Below are positions 42,987-52,138 of a stretch of 64,000 bases of DNA, piece by piece; position 1 is the first letter of the stretch, and each line of letters starts with the position of its first letter. The notes beneath the pieces were generated by a model that was not told the origin of the DNA, did not search any database, and was given only the letters and a program-made list of their open reading frames with translations. The stretch is taken from the NCBI RefSeq assembly GCF_029542625.1, contig NZ_CP120733.1, positions 558,001 to 622,000 of the forward strand, written 5' to 3'. The stretch comes from Tepidibacter hydrothermalis (GTDB lineage Bacteria; Bacillota; Clostridia; Peptostreptococcales; Peptostreptococcaceae). The position numbers and the translations under genes are program-made.

Positions 42987-43791
42987 TTATAACTTTATGA
43001 AAAATGCCTTAATGGCTGCCATACTAAGTAGTGTAGTGTGTGGGATAATAGGGACTATAATAGTTGAAAAAAAACTTGTAAGCATGAGTGGGGGGATAGC
43101 ACATGTTTCATTTGGAGGCATAGGCCTTGGGTATTTATTAGGTATTGAGCCTATAATTGGAGGTCTCGTATTTTCAGTATTTGCATCTATTGGGATATCT
43201 ACTATAAATAGAAAGACTAATACTAATTCGGATGCTTTAATAGGTATGTTTTGGTCTGTTGGAATGGCCCTTGGAATATTATTTATAGCTTTAACACCTG
43301 GATATCCACCTGATATGACATCTTATTTATTTGGAGATATACTAACGGTATCATCTATTTATATAAAAATAATGATAATATTGAGTTTAATAATACTCAT
43401 ATCTATATACAGCATATTTAATTATTGGAAGGCTTATTTATTTGATGAAGAATTTATTCATGTGTTAGGTATAAATACAGTATTTTTAGAATACTTTTTA
43501 TTTATATTGATAGCCCTTAGTATAGTAGTGTTAATAAAAGTAGTAGGAATAATATTGTCTATAGCACTTTTGACTATACCTCCAGCTATAGCCAAACTCT
43601 TTACTTATGATATTAAAAATATTATGCTACTTTCTACATTGCTAGGGATAGTATTCAATGTTTTGGGACTAATAATATCTTATCAGTATAATATTCCATC
43701 GGGAGCTACTATAATTCTTTTATCTGTAATTGGATATTTGGTTGCTATTGTTTTAAGTAAATATATAAAATATAAAAAAGTGTTAGCATAA
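42967..43791 (+). CDS. Metal ABC transporter permease, ZnuB-like
   Basis: A 274-residue ABC-3 family permease with about eight membrane segments; features include SMSGGIAHVSFGGIGLGYLLGIEP, NSDALIGMFWSVGMALGILFI and VVGIILSIALLTIPPAIAKLF. The AGGAGGGGG ribosome site lies inside the ATPase gene and the two overlap by 20 bp. The stop sits in the loop of the following terminator. Confidence 0.94.
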   Translation: MIETLFSYNFMKNALMAAILSSVVCGIIGTIIVEKKLVSMSGGIAHVSFGGIGLGYLLGIEPIIGGLVFSVFASIGISTINRKTNTNSDALIGMFWSVGMALGILFIALTPGYPPDMTSYLFGDILTVSSIYIKIMIILSLIILISIYSIFNYWKAYLFDEEFIHVLGINTVFLEYFLFILIALSIVVLIKVVGIILSIALLTIPPAIAKLFTYDIKNIMLLSTLLGIVFNVLGLIISYQYNIPSGATIILLSVIGYLVAIVLSKYIKYKKVLA

Positions 43792-43812
43792 TAGTATGCT
43801 AACACTTTTTTA
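43774..43812 (+). terminator. Terminator at the end of the metal ABC operon
   Basis: AAAAAGTGTTAGCATA pairs with TATGCTAACACTTTTT around ATAG, which holds the TAA/TAG stop of the permease gene. Confidence 0.85.
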
Positions 43813-43939
43813 TTTAGAAACAGTATTAGCATATTATTCAATTACAACCAGTAATTATAATTATAAAATTAAGATGTATTTAAGATTTATATTATAGAAT
43901 AAATTTCATAAGTACAGACATAAGGGGGGAGTCAAAACA

Positions 43940-44806
43940 ATGGGTAAACTAGATATTGATAAAATTAAAATACGAGAGATAGGTATTTTAGGAGCTATAT
44001 GGATATTCATACTCCATATATTTTCAGATTTTTTGATGATACCAGTGTATATAGTTGAGAAAATATTTTTATATATAACTAAAAGTATGTTTGCATTAGA
44101 CACAGCAAGTATATCGTTTTTTATTGAGAGTACTGGAAGCTTAATAATAAAATTTATAATGGTTAAGTGGCTTCTAAAAATGTATTCTACAAAGGAAGAA
44201 GTTGAAGAAAGAAAGAATATAAATATTTCTAAAAGCTATTATGGATATACAATAATTATAATTTTATTGTTTAGAATAATATTTGATAATAGTTTAGGAT
44301 TTTTCGTAGATCAAATACCGATTAATGAGGGGATAGAAGAAGCTTTTAATGAACTTTTCAAATATCCTATTATAGCAATTATTTCTGTGTGTATAGTAGC
44401 TCCTATATATGAAGAAATAATTTATAGAGGGATAATTCTTAAAGGGCTTAGTAAAAAATATAATGATAAAGTTGCGATAATAGTATCTGCTTTATTATTT
44501 GCAATAATGCATATGAATTTGCAACAAGGTATAAATGCCTTTTTACTTGGAATTGTAATGGGATATTTATATACAAAAACAAAATCTTTATATGTAAGTA
44601 TTTTTGCTCATTTTATAAATAATGGAATTGGTATAATAGTTTCTTCTATACTTACTGAATCTATTAAATTATCTCATAATGCAGTGCTTGTACAATCTAT
44701 TGTTACTGTTGCTGGAGTAATACTTATGTATAAGATTATTATGTGGTTTAGAAAAAATGAGATAATATTGGATGAGGAATATTTATTTGAAAGTAGTAAA
44801 AGTTGA
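43940..44806 (+). CDS. CPBP-family intramembrane metalloprotease
   Basis: A 288-residue membrane protein with about seven segments and the CPBP (Abi/CaaX) motifs: EExxxR in IYEEIIYRGIIL, FAIMHM, and the third motif IFAHFINNG. The members can be proteases or bacteriocin self-immunity factors. It is alone, with GGGGGGAG 9 bases before the ATG. It faces the ABC exporter genes, and a weak hairpin (AGTAAAAGTTGAT/ATCAACTTTACT, 44793-44831) lies between the convergent ends. Confidence 0.88.
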   Translation: MGKLDIDKIKIREIGILGAIWIFILHIFSDFLMIPVYIVEKIFLYITKSMFALDTASISFFIESTGSLIIKFIMVKWLLKMYSTKEEVEERKNINISKSYYGYTIIIILLFRIIFDNSLGFFVDQIPINEGIEEAFNELFKYPIIAIISVCIVAPIYEEIIYRGIILKGLSKKYNDKVAIIVSALLFAIMHMNLQQGINAFLLGIVMGYLYTKTKSLYVSIFAHFINNGIGIIVSSILTESIKLSHNAVLVQSIVTVAGVILMYKIIMWFRKNEIILDEEYLFESSKS

Positions 44807-44837
44807 TAAAATAATCTTAATCAACTTTACTACATCA

Positions 44838-45635
44838 CTATACATTTAAATCTCTATTTTTATAAAATATATAAGTTCCTACTAGTGATAATCCAATAAT
44901 TATAATAGAGAGTATTATAAAAACGGTATCAATACCATCTCCTGAAATTATTGATTCAGCCTTAAAATACTGAAAAGGAGTAATGTATTTTAAATCTTGA
45001 AATTTATCATTCATATTTATAATCATAGATAGCATAAAAGTAATAAGAAGTATTCCGGTAGAGGTAGATGTAGCTGTATTAGGTTTCTTACTTACAGAGG
45101 ATAAAAGTGAACCTATACACATAAATATAAGTTGAAGAACAAACATACCGATCATCAACTTTGTTATATATCCAAAGGTTGCATCGCCCTCATTAAAATA
45201 ATCAACAATAAGGTATGATGTAATAAATGTAACTATATTTAGAATAATAATATTTAAAAGGGCTGCTAATAGCTTTGATGTTATAATTTTATTTCTTGAA
45301 ACTGGTTTTACAAATAAGAATTCTGTAGTTTTATCTTTTTCTTCTTTTGATATAATATTTGAACCAAGCATAACAGCATGAACAGTAGAAATTAATATAA
45401 GATATAAGAAAAGAACACCATAGAATCCAAGAGCTGTTGATAAATCAAAACTACTTATGCCTAACATGTTTAATAATGATTTTGGATAGATATTAATAAT
45501 ATCATTGATAGATTGTTCTGAACTAGAAAAAGCTAAAAATTTTCCTATGCTTCCTACAATCATTGCAACTATACCTAGACACCATAGAATAAGTGATTTT
45601 CTATTAGCTTTCATTTCTCTAGTAAATATATTCAT
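44838..45635 (-). CDS. ABC-2 type permease, second of two paralogues
   Basis: A 265-residue permease with about six membrane segments. It starts MNIFTREMKANRKSLILWCLGIVAMIVGSIGKF and contains SKEEKDKTTEFLFVKPVSRNKIITSKLLAA, the amphipathic motif of LnrM/LnrN-like exporters. It is the same length as the upstream permease and alignable along the full length, so the pair arose by duplication. A family A repeat of about 200 bp separates the two. Confidence 0.87.
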   Translation of the reverse strand: MNIFTREMKANRKSLILWCLGIVAMIVGSIGKFLAFSSSEQSINDIINIYPKSLLNMLGISSFDLSTALGFYGVLFLYLILISTVHAVMLGSNIISKEEKDKTTEFLFVKPVSRNKIITSKLLAALLNIIILNIVTFITSYLIVDYFNEGDATFGYITKLMIGMFVLQLIFMCIGSLLSSVSKKPNTATSTSTGILLITFMLSMIINMNDKFQDLKYITPFQYFKAESIISGDGIDTVFIILSIIIIGLSLVGTYIFYKNRDLNV

Positions 45636-45662
45636 TTATCAGACCTCCTCTATTTTAAATAT

Positions 45663-45866
45663 GATAAAGTGAAACTTAATTCAGATGGAGTTTTTATTCC
45701 ATCTGAATTTCTAGTTGCGTAAGTGCCCTGTGGGTAAACTAATCCAGAAGCTGTAGAATTCTTATCTCTAGCCTTAAGAGGATAGAGTTTTAGAATTCTT
45801 AGCTTTCGGATAAAGTGAAACTTAATGCAGATTAAGTTTTAGAACTTTTATTTTTAAGATAAATCA
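45663..45866 (+). repeat. Family A structured repeat, copy 6, with a tandem partial unit
   Basis: The full unit (45663-45815) starts GATAAAGTGAAACTTAAT, has the hairpin TTCAGATGGAG/TTCCATCTGAA, the linker GTTGCGTAAGTGCCCTGTGG, and the long stem ATCCAGAAGCTGTAGAATTC with GAATTCTTAGCTTTCGGAT. It is followed directly by a second GATAAAGTGAAACTTAAT and a collapsed unit to 45866. This copy best defines the family and its boundaries. Confidence 0.88.
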
Positions 45867-46661
45867 AACAGCATGAATATCTTTTTTATCATATATAACA
45901 TAACTTGAGATAATGCAAACCAAAACGATAATTAATGATATAAAGATAAAAGTAGTTTCATATGAACTATTTTCTATAATATAAGCAGGGTTAAAATATT
46001 TAAAAGGCGTTATATACCTAATAATATCATCGGAATCTGTTGAACTTAAAAAGCTTATAAAATAGAAAATAAACACAGTAGCAAGAGAAATAGATAAAAC
46101 AGATTTAATTTTAGGTAGTATCACTGAGATCATAATACCCAGTGACATAAATATTAGTTGTACGAATAATAATGTTATAGAAATCATAAAAAATATTTTA
46201 AAGTTATAATCCTTATTTTTTACAGACGATGCAATTAAGTTTGAGGCAACTATATAAACTAGATTGGTAATTATTAAAGATGTAATTACTGCTAATATCT
46301 TGGATGTTAAAATTTGTGTTCGTTTAATCGGTTTTGTTAACAGAAAATCTGCTGTTTTTTCACGTACTTCCTTTGATATAATTGAAGCACCTAAGTTCAT
46401 AGCTTGAATTGCTCCAATCAGAACTATGAATGAGAATGGAAATGAATAGTAACCTAAAATATTGTTAAAGCTTTCTAGTGAAATACCCATCATATTTCTT
46501 ATAGATTCAGGGAATCCTTCTAACAAAGTTTTAACATCTTCAATATCGCTTGAAAAAGAGGGGAAAAGTGAAAAAAATACGAGAACCATTACAACTAAAG
46601 ATAAAGTCCATATAATAGTAGATTTTCTATAAGCTTTTAGTTCGTGTAAATATATGTTCAT
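45864..46661 (-). CDS. ABC-2 type permease, first of two paralogues
   Basis: A 265-residue permease with about six membrane segments: MNIYLHELKAYRKSTIIWTLSLVVMVLVFFSLF at the start, SKEVREKTADFLLTKPIKRTQILTSKILAV in the cytoplasmic loop, and a closing VLVCIISSYVIYDKKD. It starts 5 bp after the ATPase stop. With the ATPase and the second permease it forms an LnrLMN-like exporter, a group that removes membrane-active antibiotics in Bacillus; the substrate here is unknown. Confidence 0.88.
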   Translation of the reverse strand: MNIYLHELKAYRKSTIIWTLSLVVMVLVFFSLFPSFSSDIEDVKTLLEGFPESIRNMMGISLESFNNILGYYSFPFSFIVLIGAIQAMNLGASIISKEVREKTADFLLTKPIKRTQILTSKILAVITSLIITNLVYIVASNLIASSVKNKDYNFKIFFMISITLLFVQLIFMSLGIMISVILPKIKSVLSISLATVFIFYFISFLSSTDSDDIIRYITPFKYFNPAYIIENSSYETTFIFISLIIVLVCIISSYVIYDKKDIHAV

Positions 46662-46666
46662 TTAAC

Positions 46667-47551
46667 TTATTCCTCCTCTGAATAATAATGCATAAAAATT
46701 TCTTCAAGATCAGGTTCTTCTATCCAAATATTAGATATCTCAATAGATGAAATCTTTTTCATAACTGCATTGATATCGCCCTTATAGATGAAATTAACTG
46801 TATTTCCTTTTAGCTTTAATTTATTTACACCAGCAATGTTAAAGTAATCTTTATGTAATTTAGACAACATCTCTATCTTGAATTTTTTATAAGTATTTTC
46901 TTTTAAAGTAGACATATTTTCTAATTTTACTATTTTACCTTCTTTAATAATAGCAACACGATCGCATAATTTTTGGACTTCAGTTAAAATATGGGATGAA
47001 AATAAAATTGTTGCACCTTTCTTATTTTCTTCTTCTAATAAATCGAAAAATTTTTGTTGCATAAGAGGATCAAGTCCACTAGTAGGCTCATCAAGAATAA
47101 TTAATTTAGGTTCGTGAAGTAGGCCTTGAACTATACCAACTTTCTTCTTATTTCCGAATGATAAATCATCGATTTTTTTATTTAAGTCAAGATTCATTGT
47201 GTTTGCTAAATAATCTATTCTTTTATTACAGTTCTTTTTATAAAAGCTAGCCGAATACTTCAAAAGATCAATAACTTTCATATTGTCATAATAAAAAACT
47301 TCAGATGGTAAATAACCGATTTCTTTTTTTATTTCAGGTCCATATTCTGAAACATCCTTGCCAAATATTTTAGCACTACCACTAGTTGGATATATTAGAG
47401 ATAAAAGTGTTCTAATAGTTGTTGATTTACCCGCACCGTTTGGACCTATAAATCCGAAAATCTCTCCTTCCTTAACACTAAAGCTTATATCATCGATTCC
47501 CCTTGATTTACCATAAGTTTTAGTTAAATTATTGGTTTCAATAACATTCAT
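46667..47551 (-). CDS. ABC transporter ATPase of the LnrL/BcrA type
   Basis: A 294-residue ATPase with Walker A GPNGAGKSTTIR, the Q-loop region IGYLPSEVFYYDNM, signature LSFGNKKKVGIVQGLL, Walker B LIILDEPTSGLD, and a 75-residue C-terminal extension usual in antibiotic exporters. The signature carries SFGNKK instead of SGGQQ. It is the first gene of the three-gene minus-strand unit. No two-component system adjoins it. Confidence 0.93.
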   Translation of the reverse strand: MNVIETNNLTKTYGKSRGIDDISFSVKEGEIFGFIGPNGAGKSTTIRTLLSLIYPTSGSAKIFGKDVSEYGPEIKKEIGYLPSEVFYYDNMKVIDLLKYSASFYKKNCNKRIDYLANTMNLDLNKKIDDLSFGNKKKVGIVQGLLHEPKLIILDEPTSGLDPLMQQKFFDLLEEENKKGATILFSSHILTEVQKLCDRVAIIKEGKIVKLENMSTLKENTYKKFKIEMLSKLHKDYFNIAGVNKLKLKGNTVNFIYKGDINAVMKKISSIEISNIWIEEPDLEEIFMHYYSEEE

Positions 47552-47891
47552 TCTTAGAACATCTCCTTAAAAATATGATTTTTCTAAAACTATTCACAAA
47601 TCTACTACTATTAACGTTATTGTTTACAAACAAATCTATATTATTCCTTTTTATAACGAATAGAAAATTATATGATTTTTAAATTGTATACAATATTCAT
47701 AAAAGGAATATATATATAATTATTTTAAATGTTTATACAAATTAATTAATTTGTACAAAAAATATTACAAAATCAATGTATGAACTGTATAATAACATAG
47801 AGGGACTTTAATGACACATATGATTGATATTTCGATTATCGGGATAAAATAAAATATAGACATAAAATAAGATAACTATTGGAGGGTATTT
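47552..47891. other. Divergent intergenic region
   Basis: Holds the leaders of the exporter unit and degV. An inverted repeat TTGTTTACAAACAA (47620-47633) lies about 75 bases upstream of the ATPase start and could be an operator. No gene, RNA or family A-C repeat is visible. Confidence 0.4.
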
Positions 47892-48854
47892 ATGATAAAA
47901 ATTATAGCAGATTCAACTTGTGATTTATCTCAAGACTTAATAGATAAGTATAGCATTGGGATAGCTCCGTTGACGATTAATATAAATGGGAAAACGTATA
48001 GAGATAGAATAGATATAAAACCAGATGAGTTTTACAGTATAATCGAAAATTTAGATAAAGAAGCAACAACTGCAATGCCAAGTCCTACAGAGTATTTGAA
48101 AATAATGAATGAAGCTGTAGTAAATGGATATACACAGATAATATGTATATGTATGTCAAGTGGTACTAGTGGTTCTTATCAATCAGCAGTTATAGCTAAA
48201 GATTATTTTTATGATGAGAATGAAGGGTCTGATGTTGAGATTCATATAGTGGATTCAAAGTGTATGAGCCATGGAAGTGGATGGTTAGTTCTAAAGAGTG
48301 CTATGTTAAAAGAGCAAGGAATGAGTTTTGAAGAAATAGTAGAATTCAATGAAACTTATAAAATAAACGTTAAGCACTTTTTATCTGTTGATGATTTAGA
48401 TCACTTAATAAAGAGCGGTAGACTTTCAAATTCAAGTGCTTTTATAGGTAAGATATTAAAAATTAAACCTATAATGAGTATGAAAAAAGGAAAGGGAGCA
48501 ATAGTAGCAAAAGAAAGAGGACGTAAAAGAGTTTTAAAACATTATGTAGACGAATTTATAAGTAGAAATGATGAGGAAGCTACAGATTTTATAATAATAG
48601 GATATACATCTGATATTAGTGTTGCTGAAAATCTAAAGAACAAGATAAATCAAGAGACTGATTTCAAAGGCAAGATATATATTATGCAAATGGGAGTAGC
48701 TGTGGGAACTCATGTAGGTCTTGGAGCTGTATCTATGTTTTATATAGAAAAAGGACATAAAAAAGATAACCTTCTTATAAATGAAGTAAATGGTCTAATG
48801 GAGAAAAAAGCTGAAATAATGGAAAGAATAAAAAATACAAGATTGAACTCTTAA
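47892..48854 (+). CDS. DegV-family fatty-acid-binding protein
   Basis: A 320-residue DegV protein. The start MIKIIADSTCDLSQDLIDKYSIGIAPLTI, the SSGTSGSYQSA loop and VVDSK-like HIVDSKCMSHGSGW are family hallmarks, as is LSNSSAFIGKILKIKPIMS. Known role: binds fatty acids; in firmicutes FakB-type members present them to the FakA kinase. No fakA is adjacent, so which role applies is open. GGAGG 7 bases upstream. Confidence 0.92.
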   Translation: MIKIIADSTCDLSQDLIDKYSIGIAPLTININGKTYRDRIDIKPDEFYSIIENLDKEATTAMPSPTEYLKIMNEAVVNGYTQIICICMSSGTSGSYQSAVIAKDYFYDENEGSDVEIHIVDSKCMSHGSGWLVLKSAMLKEQGMSFEEIVEFNETYKINVKHFLSVDDLDHLIKSGRLSNSSAFIGKILKIKPIMSMKKGKGAIVAKERGRKRVLKHYVDEFISRNDEEATDFIIIGYTSDISVAENLKNKINQETDFKGKIYIMQMGVAVGTHVGLGAVSMFYIEKGHKKDNLLINEVNGLMEKKAEIMERIKNTRLNS

Positions 48855-48903
48855 AAAAGTAGCTACCTAGATTTAGTACAAATGAAATCTGAGTTCTTTT
48901 TTA
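48845..48903 (+). terminator. Terminator after degV
   Basis: GAACTC overlapping the stop pairs with GAGTTC 40 bases on, with an inner AGATTT/AAATCT stem, then TTTTTT. Confidence 0.6.
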
Positions 48904-48917
48904 GTGTTTGTGGGTTA

Positions 48918-49121
48918 TTAAAAACTATCTATAAAAATACCGCGAATACAACAATATTTTGAATATAACTAAGTTTTTATCTTATTAATAGTCCTAAAAT
49001 TTACGAACTCCCTACGGTCAGACACGCAAATTTTTCAACGGACTATTAAACGATAAAATGTAAGTTATATTAGTCAAAATATCTAGAAGTATTCACTAAC
49101 ATTTTTATAGACAGTTTTTAG
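48918..49121 (+). repeat. Family B structured repeat, copy 3
   Basis: Outer arm AAAAACTATCTATAAAAAT pairs with ATTTTTATAGACAGTTTTT; core AGTCCTAAAATTTACGAACTCC, GACACGCAAATTTTTCAACGGACT and CACTAACATT. The core stem has changed on both sides relative to copies 1, 2 and 4 while keeping pairing. Confidence 0.85.
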
Positions 49122-49249
49122 TATTAATCAATATATTGTGAAATTGATCATGCTCCACTACAAAATAAAAAAGATTATGGATTTTTATTTCTTATTGATT
49201 TATAAGAATAGAGCAATTTGAATTGGTTTAAAATCTAAGAGCTATATTA

Positions 49250-49456
49250 AAAAAATAAATGGCATTAAAATGTTAGCGAATGATTTAAATATTTTTGTAT
49301 AAAACTAAAGTTACAGCGTTTGAATATACGTTAAGAAAGTTCGTTGTTTGACCATTAGGGAGTTTAGAACTTTTAGGATATTCAATAAGATGGAATTTAT
49401 AGTTTTATTAAAAATATTTAACTTATGAGCGGTATTTTGATGCCATTTATTTTGGG
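49250..49456 (-). repeat. Family B structured repeat, copy 4 (reverse)
   Basis: Reverse orientation and nearly the same sequence as copy 2. Outer arm AAATAAATGGCATTAAAAT pairs with ATTTTGATGCCATTTATTT. The 128 bases between copies 3 and 4 hold nothing recognisable. Confidence 0.88.
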
Positions 49457-49474
49457 TTAAGCACATAATTTTTA

Positions 49475-50707
49475 CTATATAGTCCAATTACCATCTTTAA
49501 ATATTTGAATTTTTTCTCCATTATGAGTTTCACCAACTATATTCATATCACTAGATCCTATCATAAAATCTTCGTGAATTAATGAATTGTTAGCACCAGC
49601 TTCTTGAAGCTGTTCAGAACTCATCTCAGTTCCATTTTCTATACAGGTAGGATAAGCCATTCCAAATGCTAGATGACAAGATGCATTTTCATCGAATAAA
49701 GTATTATAAAATACTATATTTGAATTTGATATAGGTGAGTCATAAGCAACTAGAGCTACTTCACCAATATAAGAAGCACCTTCATCTGTTTCTAATAATT
49801 TTTTCAAAGTTTCATGACCAACTTCAGCTTTAAAGTCTACGACTTTACCATCTTTAAATGTTAAAGTGAAGTTATCTATCAAATTACCAGCATAGTTAAA
49901 AGGCTTAGTATTTTTGACAGTTCCATTTATTCCAGTTTTAAGAGGCATTGTAAATACTTCTTCTGTTGGCATATTAGCAACAAAATAAGTTTTATTAGCA
50001 TTATCTTCTCCGCCACCAGCCCATAAGTGACCTTTTGGAAGTTCTATAGTAAGGTCTGTTACACTTGACTTCAAGTGAAGAGACTTAAAGTTTTTATTAT
50101 TTAAAAATTCAACTCTATTGTTAAGTGTTTGAAGATGTTCATTCCAAGCGTTTACAGGATCATCCTTATCAACTCTAACTATTTTGAATATATTATCCCA
50201 AAGTTTTTGAATTGCTTCATCTTCTGATATATCTGAGAATACTTTTTTAGCCCAAGCTTTAGTTGGAATTGAAATTACACACCAAGATATTGTGCTATTC
50301 ATTATGTACTCTCTATAGTTTTTAAGAGCAAGAGATCTTGCTTTATTAGCAGCTGCAATTCTCTTTGGATCTACATCTTTTAAAAGCTCTGGATTAGAAG
50401 CTGATATAGATATAACTGCAGCACCGTTTTTAGCTAAGTACTCAAGACCATCAGCTTCCCATTTAGGAAACTCGTCAAAGGCTTCATCTGGAGCATTTAA
50501 ATATTTAATAAGAGCTAAATCTTCATCGCCCCATCTTACATGAACATTTTTAGCTCCATTTTCATAAGCGCATTTAGCTACTATTCTAGTAAATTCAGCA
50601 CATTCTATAGGAGAGTTGATTATAAGCGTCTGTCCTTTTTGGATATTAACACCAACCTTAACTGCAAGTGAAGCATATTTTTCAATGTTTTCATTAAAAG
50701 TATTCAT
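49475..50707 (-). CDS. M29-family aminopeptidase
   Basis: A 410-residue thermophilic-type (M29/AmpS/PepS) metallo-aminopeptidase releasing N-terminal residues from peptides in the cytosol. Seen: the start NTFNENIEKYASLAVKVGVNIQKGQTLII, substrate-side LWAGGGEDNANKTYFVANMPTEEVFT, metal ligands in YIGEVALV, NASCHLAFG and LIHEDFMIG, and the end DGEKIQIFKDGNW-like segment. AGAAGGGG lies 9 bases before the ATG. Confidence 0.93.
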   Translation of the reverse strand: MNTFNENIEKYASLAVKVGVNIQKGQTLIINSPIECAEFTRIVAKCAYENGAKNVHVRWGDEDLALIKYLNAPDEAFDEFPKWEADGLEYLAKNGAAVISISASNPELLKDVDPKRIAAANKARSLALKNYREYIMNSTISWCVISIPTKAWAKKVFSDISEDEAIQKLWDNIFKIVRVDKDDPVNAWNEHLQTLNNRVEFLNNKNFKSLHLKSSVTDLTIELPKGHLWAGGGEDNANKTYFVANMPTEEVFTMPLKTGINGTVKNTKPFNYAGNLIDNFTLTFKDGKVVDFKAEVGHETLKKLLETDEGASYIGEVALVAYDSPISNSNIVFYNTLFDENASCHLAFGMAYPTCIENGTEMSSEQLQEAGANNSLIHEDFMIGSSDMNIVGETHNGEKIQIFKDGNWTI

Positions 50708-50784
50708 TTAATCACCCCTTCTTTAAGTATTATTAGATAATATAAGTTAATTATACAGAAGTGACCAAAAAAAGGGAAATAAAA

Positions 50785-50905
50785 AATTTGTCTACTCGCT
50801 AACGCGGTGACTCATGATCCAAACAAGTCTTACGATTCTGTTGCTTAAAAATAGTTGTAAGTATAGTTCTTTTATCAATGTTACTCATAGAATGAAAATT
50901 TTATA
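50785..50905 (-). repeat. Family C structured repeat, copy 3 (reverse)
   Basis: On the minus strand: ACTTACAACTATTTTTAAGC, hairpin CAACAGAATC-GTAA-GACTTGTTT, then CATGAGTCACCGCGTTAGCG and AGTAGACAAATTT. It matches copy 1 over the GC-richer block. Confidence 0.85.
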
Positions 50906-50917
50906 ACCGTTTAACGT

Positions 50918-50952
50918 AAAAAAATACTGCTTATAATTGTATAAGCAGCATT
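50918..50952 (-). terminator. Terminator of the SleB-type hydrolase gene
   Basis: On the minus strand CTGCTTATACAATTATAAGCAG folds into a hairpin followed by ATTTTTTTA. Confidence 0.82.
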
Positions 50953-50959
50953 AGAAAAA

Positions 50960-51943
50960 CTATAAATAAAAATCGTGATTTTGAATGGTTTTAAAATAAA
51001 ATCTATTCCATACAATCCAATTGTTAGTTGATTTTCTTGGATTTAAAAAGTAAAGACATGTTGATATATTATTATGTCCTTCAAGTGCCTGTTTTGCAGC
51101 TTGAATACTATCATTTGAAGGTGTGTTATATATTCTACCATTAGCAACGGGCGTATATTGAATTCCATAGTTATTATCGAAGATAACACCTTTTATACTT
51201 GCTGGGAATAAGTCACTATTTTTTCTGTTTACTATAACATTTGCAACAGCTAATTTTCCTTCATATGATTCTCCTTGAGATTCTGCGTGTACTAATCTAG
51301 ATAGCCAGTATAAGTCTTCACTAGAGTAGCTAGGTACATTATCATCAACAATATTTTTATTAGAGTAATTTTCTGTTTGAATATCTACTACATAGTCATA
51401 TCCATTCCAGTCAACAGAGCAGTCAAATGTTTCGGCTATAAATCGAACAGGCACGAACGTTCTTGCATTGTATATATTCACAGGTGCATCAAGAGCTACA
51501 GAAGAGCCGTTTATAGTAGCTGTACTAGAATATATAGGCAATCTGATGATTTTGTCTTCATATTCTAATATAGCTTCTTGTGAACTTTGATCCCATGATA
51601 CATTAGCGCCTAAGCTTTCTGCTATAAATCTTATAGGGACGAATGTACGCGAATTTTCTATATAAGGATATTGATCTGTAGAAACTACTTTACTATCTAC
51701 CTTTATAGATATTGCTTTTTGATCTTTTACAGGCTTAATTTTTATTAAACTTCCAGAGTAAAGATCGTATTCTGATGGGGTATTTAATGAACGAATAGTA
51801 TCCACACTTGTATTATGCTCTTTTGCAATAGAAGCATATGTATCCCCGGTTTGAACCGTATGCATAAGATATGACTGTGCATAGGAAGTAGAATTACCTA
51901 GTAGCAGAGCGGCGAAAATTAAGCTCGATATTAGTTTTTTCAT
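50960..51943 (-). CDS. Secreted LysM - stalk - SleB cell wall hydrolase
   Basis: A 327-residue exported protein. Signal peptide 1-23 (LISSLIFAALLLGNSTSYAQ), a LysM domain at about 27-72 (HTVQTGDTYASIAKEHNTSVDTIRSLN), a copper-amine-oxidase-N-like stalk domain pair at about 77-195 (RTFVPIRFIAESLGANVSWD and RTFVPVRFIAETFDCSVDWN), and a C-terminal SleB hydrolase (SRLVHAESQGESYEGKLAVANVIVNR) with the catalytic Glu. Known relatives cut peptidoglycan; SleB itself acts on spore cortex, but the LysM and stalk parts suggest vegetative or mother-cell wall here. AGGAGG before the ATG. Confidence 0.9.
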   Translation of the reverse strand: MKKLISSLIFAALLLGNSTSYAQSYLMHTVQTGDTYASIAKEHNTSVDTIRSLNTPSEYDLYSGSLIKIKPVKDQKAISIKVDSKVVSTDQYPYIENSRTFVPIRFIAESLGANVSWDQSSQEAILEYEDKIIRLPIYSSTATINGSSVALDAPVNIYNARTFVPVRFIAETFDCSVDWNGYDYVVDIQTENYSNKNIVDDNVPSYSSEDLYWLSRLVHAESQGESYEGKLAVANVIVNRKNSDLFPASIKGVIFDNNYGIQYTPVANGRIYNTPSNDSIQAAKQALEGHNNISTCLYFLNPRKSTNNWIVWNRFYFKTIQNHDFYL

Positions 51944-52138
51944 TATGAATTCCTCCTTTGTAAGTCATTTACAATTTTATCATCGCAAGAAAACGCATAC
52001 AATGGAACAAAAATGGATTATGAACATAAAATTGTAAATTCGAAGAATTGGAATACGTTTGTATATATAGATAGATTGCATATATATCAAAAGCGGTAAA
52101 ATATCAAAAAATAGGATTCTATTGAAAAAACTAACAGT

